Positions 57,656 to 64,000 of a stretch of DNA of 64,000 bases are shown piece by piece. This DNA comes from Panagrolaimus kolymaensis (taxonomy: Eukaryota > Nematoda > Chromadorea > Rhabditida > Panagrolaimidae). The DNA lies in assembly GCA_028622995.1 (NCBI GenBank), contig JAJQJQ010000074.1:558001-622000 (forward strand), written 5' to 3'. The notes under the pieces were generated by a model. The model did no database searches. It saw nothing but the letters and a program-made list of their open reading frames with translations, and had not been told where the DNA came from. Both the position numbers and the translations under genes were made by a program. Within the stretch, counting starts at the first letter, position 1; the number at the start of each line of letters is the position of its first letter.

Positions 57656-58060
57656 ATGCTTACTTGCGGAATTTGCAACGAACAATTTATTTCTCGACAA
57701 ACATTATCAAAACATTCTTATCAAATACATTATATTGGACAAGGTGTTTTGGTTTTCCCATGTGCTGCATGTAAACGACCATACAAAGGATATAATTCTT
57801 TTCGAGGTCATCTTTATAACTATCATGATATTCCTGTAGTAGCTGTTCAACCTGTTGTTATGGATGACCAGGGCAATGATCCAATCCAAGGAGGAGAAGT
57901 AAACCATGGAGATGATGAAGTTTGAGGTGCCAAGGCAATGATCCAATCCAAGTAGAAGAACTAAACCCTGGAGATGATGAAGTTTGGACTGAAAATGACT
58001 TTGGTAATGTCATAATGGATGATTTGGATGGTAATATTGAAAGTATTGAAACTGAATAAT
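57656..58060 (+). pseudogene. Duplicated zinc-finger N-terminus of the transposase (relic)
   Basis: Reads MLTCGICNEQFISRQTLSKHSYQIHY and a second C2H2-like finger (CAACKRPYKGYNSFRGHLYNYH), very similar to the start of gene E at 58214. It runs to DDEV and a TGA, then resumes in another frame with VEELNPGDDEVW before a final stop. The main transposase body is absent, so it is a truncated duplicate about 560 bp upstream of the full gene. It could still encode a small DNA-binding protein of about 90 residues. Confidence 0.75.
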
Positions 58061-58213
58061 GAATAAGTGCTTGTTATGTTTAATTTTTTATTCATGTAAA
58101 AATAAATATATTTTCTTTCAACTTTCTCTTTTATTACGTTTTATTACAACTGTTAGTTACTGCTATATATTTATTCCAATGTAAGATCACGGCCGTTTAT
58201 ATAAATCAAACCT

Positions 58214-60741
58214 ATGCAGATGCTTACTTGTGCAATTTGCAACGAACAATTTTTGTCTCGCCACACATTAGCAAAACATACTTATCAAATACATTATTTG
58301 GGACAAGGTGTTTTAGTTTTCCAATGTGCTGAATGTGATCGGCCATTCCAAGGATATCATTCATTTCGTGATCACCTTTATCGATATCATGATATTCCTG
58401 TAGTGGCTCAACCTGTTGCAATGGAGGACCAACGCAATGATCTAATCCAAGGAGAAGAAGTAAACCATGGAAATGATGAAGTTTGGGCTGATAATGGCTT
58501 TGATGATGACATAATGGATGCTTTGGATGATAATATTGAAGTTATTGAAGCTGCTCCAGGGAATGACAATCAAAATCAAAAAGATGATGTTATTAGAAAT
58601 CCAACAGCTGAATTCCAATCCATGGCAAAAACTCTTTTTGAAAGATGCATGGATAATTGGTTAGAATTTTCGAGTCATCCTGATGCAACTGTCAAAAGCG
58701 CTGATTTGGTATGTCAGCTAATCCAAGGATGTGTCACCGAGGCAATCAAATGTTGTTATCCATTCATTCCACCATCAAATCAACCATTTGTTAAACAAAT
58801 TCTTGAAGAAGCTATGATACCATTTTCATCCGAGCATCGAAGAATCAAATGGCTAATGAATGAAAACCTTTATGTTCATCCCAGGGAAAAAGAAGTTGGA
58901 TTACATCAAACAACTGTTGGACGACCTACTGGACCTGAAACTCGAACAGAAAAACACGTATTGGTTATGCCTTCCATTGAAGAAACGATCACCAAGATTC
59001 TCTCAAATAAGTCAATTGCAAATGAATTAATCTTTCCATCTCAATTTATCAACAATAATGTTCTTGGGCATCCATTGGCTGGAGCAAGAGCACAAGGTTT
59101 ATATGAAGTTAGTTATTTGTTTTATTCCTTTTACAAAGTATTTTTTTAGAACCTGGGAGACTTCATTGGATTTCAATTCAACTTGGATGATTTCACAACC
59201 ACATGTCCGATTGGAGCAACTTCATCAACTCACAAAATGACTGGTTGTTACTTCCGTATTTTGAACCTTCCACTGGAACTGATGTCAAAGCTTGATTATG
59301 TTTTCGATGTTTTTGTAGCTCATACGTATGATATCAAGCATTGGTTGCAAGATATTCTGGATATTACTGTGATGCCTGAATTGCTCCGATTGGAAAACCA
59401 AGGAATCAATATCGAATACCGAGGACAACAAAAGAACTTCAAAGTTATATTTTTTGGAATATCTGCTGACAACCTGGGAATGCATCAACTTGCTGGTCTC
59501 TTTGAAAACTTCAGTGGACGAAACCCTTGCAGAATGTGCAAAGTAACAGCTCAAAGTCTTAAATTACTCAATGAATTAAATCCAAATAACCAAAGACCGT
59601 GGAAGATTATGATCGTATTGTTGCAAGAAGGGATCGTCAACAAGATATGAAATTATGGGCTCAAAATGGTATTAAAGAAAAGTGCGTTTTCAATCGTCTA
59701 GAGAATTTTCATATTATGAGAAATCCATCTGTTGATATCTTCCATGATCTCTACGAAGGACACTTTCAAAGGCTAATTCCAATGGTACTCAGAGACGCTC
59801 AGGCTGAAGGATTTACTGAAAGTTTTATCAACAATGCAATCACTGGCTTTGGATACTGTGGAAAAGATTCAAACAATAAACCTGGAGAAATTTATTTAAC
59901 CAATCCTCGACCTTCCACAGGAGATGTAATTTCAAAATACACCGCAAATATGATGGCAACATTGATTCGACTTCTTCCATTGATTTTCAAATATGCTGGA
60001 ATCAATCTACGCTCGCCAACTTGGACGCTCTTCATGAAGATGCAAAGAATACTCGACCTGATATGGGCTCCAAGGATTGATGAAGCGCATGTTGTTATGC
60101 TGGATCAACTAATTCAATCTTATCTGAGAGATTTCATTGCTATCCATGGCTATATGACAGTGAAGGCGCATCTTATGTTACATTATGCTGCAATTATCCG
60201 GGAAATGGGTCCTTTGCGCTTTAATTCAACGTCAAGATTTGAAGCAAAACATTCATTTTTCAAGAAATATGCTGTTGTAAACAAATGCTTTAAGAATGTA
60301 CCTGTAACCCTGGGAAAAAAATATTCAATGAAGTTTGCTCATACACTTATGCAACAAAATAATGGTATGTTTTACTAAGGTTTAATTTTATTTTAATCAT
60401 TTGGTTTTTTAGAAGATTTCATGAATAAACAACGAAAAATAAACAATCAAACAAAATTCAAAAATGCAAAGGGATATTTAGTTATCTATGGTCAAAATGA
60501 AGCTACCAGGGAACCAATATTTGGTCAAATTCAAAACCTTGTTAATGATGATGTTCTCCGTGTAAAAGTGTGCAGAACCATGGACTTTGATGAAACCGTT
60601 CATTGCTATGTTATTGAAATCTCCGAGGAAATAATCGAAACTCCTGTTATTGAACTCCTTCATTGTGATGCTATTCCTCTTTATACTCACAATTCTCCTG
60701 GCTCAATAAAATATGTTCGGATGCCTTACTTTTTATTGTAA
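58214..60741 (+). CDS. Transposon gene E: zinc-finger DDE-like transposase with a -1 frameshift
   Basis: Exons 58214-59107, 59150-60364 and 60413-60741. The N-terminus has two C2H2 fingers (CAICNEQF...H, CAECDRPF...H) and an acidic linker. The body has ISADNLGMHQLAGLFENFSGRNPCRMCKV (residues shown across two segments), then DIFHDLYEGHF and RFEAKHSFFKKY. These Asp, Asp and Glu positions make a plausible DDE catalytic triad, and CRMC a metal-binding knuckle. Similar uncharacterised DNA-transposon proteins in animals have DNLGLH...CRFC, D-MHDLLEG and RFE-KH. The frame shifts by -1 around 59600: NNQRP ends one frame and VEDYDRIVARRD begins the next, so the copy is damaged, mis-sequenced, or uses programmed frameshifting. 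The C-terminal exon is open. Confidence 0.75.
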
Positions 60742-60941
60742 ACAATTTCCATCAAATAAAGGTAAAAATTTCAAACAAAGCGCAAAAAATAGGGTCCCAG
60801 CGCGAAAAGGCATTCATTTTTATGAGTGTTTGAGCTTTTTCAAACTCGTTTTACTTCTTTCAAACGAATTTCTCTTCCTTCATTTTTCAATCTAAATTTA
60901 TTTATTCATCATCAACTGACACTTATTTTTTAGTGCCTCAA
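60742..60941. other. Spacer with trans-splice-like acceptor before gene F
   Basis: TTATTTTTTAG at 60923-60933 lies 8 bases before the ATG of gene F. In nematodes such a site without an upstream exon often serves for spliced-leader addition. Genes E and F, 200 bp apart on one strand, could then be an operon. Confidence 0.4.
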
Positions 60942-63263
60942 ATGAGTAACAAAGCTATCCTCCTTGTTACTGACACTGCTCCTGCATCGAAAGGAACTCG
61001 AACGTTGACTTATCGTTTCGATAATGCAACAACCGAGGACTTGCAAATGCATATTGCAAATGCGTATCATTTACGTAATGGCTTCGAAGCTGAAATCAAG
61101 TGGAAATCCAAGGATTTGTATGATAAACCGATGATATCGATAATGGACTCCATGGCTGATTTGATCCCCGGCGAAACATATTTCTCAACAATTGGTGATT
61201 TTCTTTTTCTTTTATCTTTACTTTCAAAGCTTACAATAATTTCTCGTTTTAGATACCTCGGCTGAAGCTGCTCGCCATGGATTAGAAACATCATTTGCTT
61301 CATCAAAAGCAGATATTACTATTTCTGTCACTGAAGTCCCTTCTGATGAACTCAACAACTTCCTGAAGGCATGGTTTTTACTTAGGCATCATACATTTTT
61401 TACTAATTTTTTAGGATGAACTTCAACAGGATTCCAGGGCACAAGAAACTGATACACCAATGATTAACGGCTCATTTTATCGACCTTCTGTTCAGGATTC
61501 GACTACATATGAAATCTCTTCAATTGAACGACTTTTGATTCCAAGGATAATGTTGCCAAACCAATATCAAAGAGGAGCAGTAATGCCTTTGAATCTTTAT
61601 CTGGTTAGCTTATATACTTCAAACCAAGGCTTTATGGATGCGATGTTCAAGGATATGCTTCCAGCAGAAACAACAATGGTTAAAACAGTAAGTATTTGTC
61701 TGAAAAAGATTTACTTTTCTTTACCTTTTAGATTGATTTTAACCTCTTTGTTTCGACACCAATCACCATTGCTTCTCTGGTCTTCCTGCGTGATGAATCC
61801 TTGGCTTCTTTAAATCTCAATATCCTTCAAATAGCCAGAACTTACGCGAAGAAAGCTGTTACTGATCTGATTGCCGAGGCTAATAATGAGTAAGTATTTT
61901 TGAGATATCAAATTTACATTACATTTTTAGATGTGTGATTCCACCCAATGCTCTTGAACCGGTGATAGCTGTGTTGCTTCAAATGACTGGAAATGAGTGG
62001 TTTTCAACTTTACTTATCCCGGGATCAACAAACTCCGTTTTCATTGCTGTGAAGAAAAGAAATGCGCGAAAAGCTGTTAAAACTGGAGAATCACCAAGGA
62101 TGAAGAAAATGAAGATATCGTTTACTCCTTCAACAACTTTTGATCTTGACGAAGCAGCTGCTGCATTAACCGAGGCGCATATCTCTGAAGAAATCGATCA
62201 ACTTGTAGCAAATTCAAGGTAAGTAAAATTTTTGATAGCAAGAATGGGAATGAGTATATTCGCGGGGTATGTGAGAAAATATGAGAAGATTAGAAATTTT
62301 ACTTTTTTCAGTCAATTCCGTTGTCAATGGTTAAAAGAAATGGATGAAGATCTATCTCGAAAGGATCGCCGTCCTGAAAACTTGCTAAAGAAGTTTCCTT
62401 GTTTTCTTAGAAATGCAACATTGGTACGTTTTTGTATTCTCTTTTTTTATTGCTTTTCATTGTTATAGCTTCGACATGACTTCAAGTTCACCATGGAAAA
62501 TATCAAACATCAACCTGTTTACAACGTTCGTTTAGCTTTACAACGTTATGCTGCAGCTATCGTCGCCCTGGGCAAAGTAAAAGGAATCTTTTTGGATGAT
62601 GTTCACCAAGGCCTTGAAAGTGATATGATGCAAGTATGCAAAACCCTGGTTGGTCTAGTTCCTGTTTATTGTAAACGAAGCAAAAACTGCAAACACGATC
62701 GACTCATTGTTGATGGAAAGGTATAATTTTCTTTTTTCTATAGCTTTACTTCTTAAACACTTTTAGGACTTTACAAGTGTTCGTTCTATGGCTGACCATA
62801 GAAAAACAATTGGCCAAAAATCTGCAATGATCTTACCTTTCACAGCAAACCAGGGAATCAATTTCTTCGTATGCATTGACGACGAGTGTTTAAAAGTAAG
62901 CCATTTCATTTGATATCATAGTAAAGAATAACTTTTAGGTACCCGGGGATTTTGCTGACGCTCTTCAATCAATAGTCGAAATCCATCACGTCTTCGACGT
63001 CGAATATGCTAAAGAACTTGAACATTTCCACGTGATTTTGGAGCATCTTGCAGGTCTTGATGTTAAAGGTATGAAAGGCACCAGGGCAAATCTTTACTTT
63101 GATATCTTGTTCCAACATAGAGGTAAGTTTAATCTCTTTTGTATCTTTTGAATTAATCATGTTGTTTTTAGAAATCGAAAGAAGAAGTAATCCAGTATCA
63201 CAGGCTTCACAAGTTCTCAGCAATTCAACAACTCAATCAACTAATTCAAACACTTCAACCTAG
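60942..63263 (+). CDS. Transposon gene F: ten-exon protein of unknown function
   Basis: Exons: 60942-61194, 61253 to about 61365, 61415-61687, 61732-61889, 61931-62218, 62312-62423, 62469-62720, 62767-62895, 62939-63122 and 63172-63263. All but one junction (exon 2/3) are GT-AG in phase. About 610 residues. It starts MSNKAILLVTDTAPASKG and ends in Ser/Thr/Gln-rich sequence. One basic region (KKRNARKAVKTGESPRMKK) may bind nucleic acid or act as a nuclear signal. A cysteine/histidine cluster, CKRSKNCKHDR, lies near residue 450. Predicted mixed alpha/beta; I recognise no family. The very high intron density is unusual for a transposon gene and argues for capture from the host or long residence under splicing selection. 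Confidence 0.75.
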
Positions 63264-63774
63264 GCATAAATCTCTATCATTTTAGTATGTTATTGTTGTA
63301 TTTGTTATTTGTTATCCAAGGCTTTGTTAATTGTTATCCGAGGATTTGTTATTTGTTTGTATTGATTGTTTTTTGTTTAATAAATCGTTAAATTGTATAT
63401 ACTGTTGTAATTGGAAGGGAGTAGTTTAGTAAAGAGGCATGAAAAACGAGCATTTAAAAGCAGAATATTAAAAAGTGAAAAGCGAGAAAAAAAAAGATAC
63501 TGTCCTTATTTTTAACCTCGATTAGTCTAAAATAAAGCCTACAGAAATTCAAAAATATACATTTCTGTATATTTAATAAGACATCTTAGTACCAATTTAC
63601 AAAGTTTTTTGTACACTTTTTTAGACTTCGTCATATCATTTTAAGACACTGATGGGATTTTTTTGTACATTTTCGTATAAAATGCCTTTGGACATGGTCC
63701 AAGAGGTGGATACCGTCAAAAACCCATTGACGTACACTTTTTTAGCCATCCACGGGTGATTTTTTTTTTCAGTG
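63264..63774. repeat. Right subterminal region of the transposon
   Basis: Non-coding after gene F. Contains three spaced GTACA/TGTAC motifs (around 63611, 63664 and 63732), paired with TTTTTTAG/CTAAAAAA words, and the terminal CAGTG at 63770-63774. CCWWGG sites stop at about 63320. Confidence 0.5.
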
Positions 63775-64000
63775 TAGTTGGATTGGATGAAAAAATTGTC
63801 CTGCCAAAGGTATAACTAAGGCGAAAAACTTGAGCAGCAAATATTAGACATGTAACCACTAAAAATAGTTTAAAACGCCTTCATTTATTTAATTTTTGAT
63901 TTGTGTGCAAAATTATAAAGAGTACTTACAAAATAAACACTTGTCATTTCCTATAATCAAATTACCGGATTTTTTAGCAAAGTAAAATTTAATAGATGAC

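Larger units (their letters stand above)
50684..63774. mobile_element. 13,091-bp DNA transposon with captured JmjN-JmjC gene (CACTG ends, TA duplication)
   Basis: Termini are CACTGAAAAAAAAAT and its inverted copy, with TA on both sides (50682-50683 and 63775-63776). The perfect inverted repeat is only about 15 bp, but TGTAC-containing short motifs recur near both ends. Removing the element and one TA restores a receptor exon in frame, which fixes the borders. Internal genes: two on the minus strand (52358-51121 and 54069-52554) and, on the plus strand, a partial JmjC/acidic protein, a JmjN-JmjC protein, a zinc-finger transposase and a ten-exon unknown. CACTG ends with a 2-bp TA duplication fit the CMC (CACTA-Mirage-Chapaev) group as I know it; the transposase is not a textbook member, so the class is tentative. 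Confidence 0.9.
50487..64000 (-). pseudogene. Serpentine chemoreceptor (Srv/Srg-like) split by the 13-kb transposon, 5' end off window
   Basis: Right of the transposon: exon 64000-63930 (KFYFAKKSGNLIIGNDKCL, the loop after TM5) and exon 63858-63775 (VTCLIFAAQVFRLSYTFGR, TM6). Left of it: the rest of that exon, 50683-50600 (AALPFVSDIFALTGSISLLLL, TM7), and a last short exon ending at 50487 (TTRKENINFYF). With one TA kept, the join reads SNPTISAFLGAALP, colinear without gaps with SDPILTAALLAALP in the paralogue at 18790-18625. The host gene was therefore intact when the element landed. TM1-TM5 lie beyond the window. Confidence 0.85.

Noticed and set aside
50684..63774. Maverick/Polinton or integrated virus
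   Set aside because: No protein-primed DNA polymerase, retroviral-type integrase, packaging ATPase, protease or capsid motif was seen, the inverted repeats are very short, and the target duplication is TA, not 6 bp.

Overview
The window is nuclear DNA from a free-living-type rhabditid nematode. It is AT-rich, its genes have many short introns (about 45-70 nt) with GT donors and T-rich AG acceptors, and it carries families typical of nematodes: expanded serpentine (7TM) chemoreceptors, C-type lectins, ShKT proteins, a KIN-15/16-like receptor kinase and an F-box/LRR gene. I cannot name the species. A panagrolaimid-like clade IV worm is possible but is only a guess.

Layout. 1-640: 5' part of an IRG-like GTPase running off the left edge. 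2.6-15.3 kb: a secreted mucin/VWD/TIL/lectin locus with an apparently perfect 4,690-bp tandem duplication (5141-9830 and 9831-14520), each unit holding a ShKT gene, plus a rearranged paralogue that shares only the promoter and N-terminus. 16-27 kb: two chemoreceptor families, an HSP70 remnant, a two-domain C-type lectin with a stop, a lysine-rich secreted protein and a membrane-anchored methyltransferase with a truncated relic. 27.5-30.5 kb: receptor tyrosine kinase. 31-48.6 kb: six tandem copies of one chemoreceptor family, interrupted by a phosphatidylserine decarboxylase gene and the F-box/LRR gene. 48.7-50.0 kb: another receptor. 50.5-64 kb: a fourth Srv/Srg-like receptor gene split by a 13,091-bp transposon.

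The main discovery is that transposon (50684-63774). It has CACTG...CAGTG ends flanked by TA on both sides. Removing it with one TA rejoins the receptor exon in frame, with no gap relative to its paralogues. It carries a zinc-finger DDE-like transposase (with an apparent -1 frameshift), a complete JmjN-JmjC protein resembling the KDM4 demethylase family, a second partial JmjC fused to an acidic repeat protein, and three intron-rich genes of unknown function. Its interior is filled with the palindromic hexamer CCWWGG (about 67 by hand count against 4-5 expected), in all reading frames and in non-coding DNA, but not near its ends.

The rest of the window is a museum of recent insertions with readable target-site duplications: a 1.58-kb hairpin element inside another receptor of the same subfamily (TA), an LTR element with identical LTRs inside a coding exon of the decarboxylase gene (TTTA), a 567-bp MITE (TA), a 361-bp hAT-like MITE (8 bp) and a small MITE in a methyltransferase intron. 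No tRNA, rRNA or CRISPR-like array was recognised.
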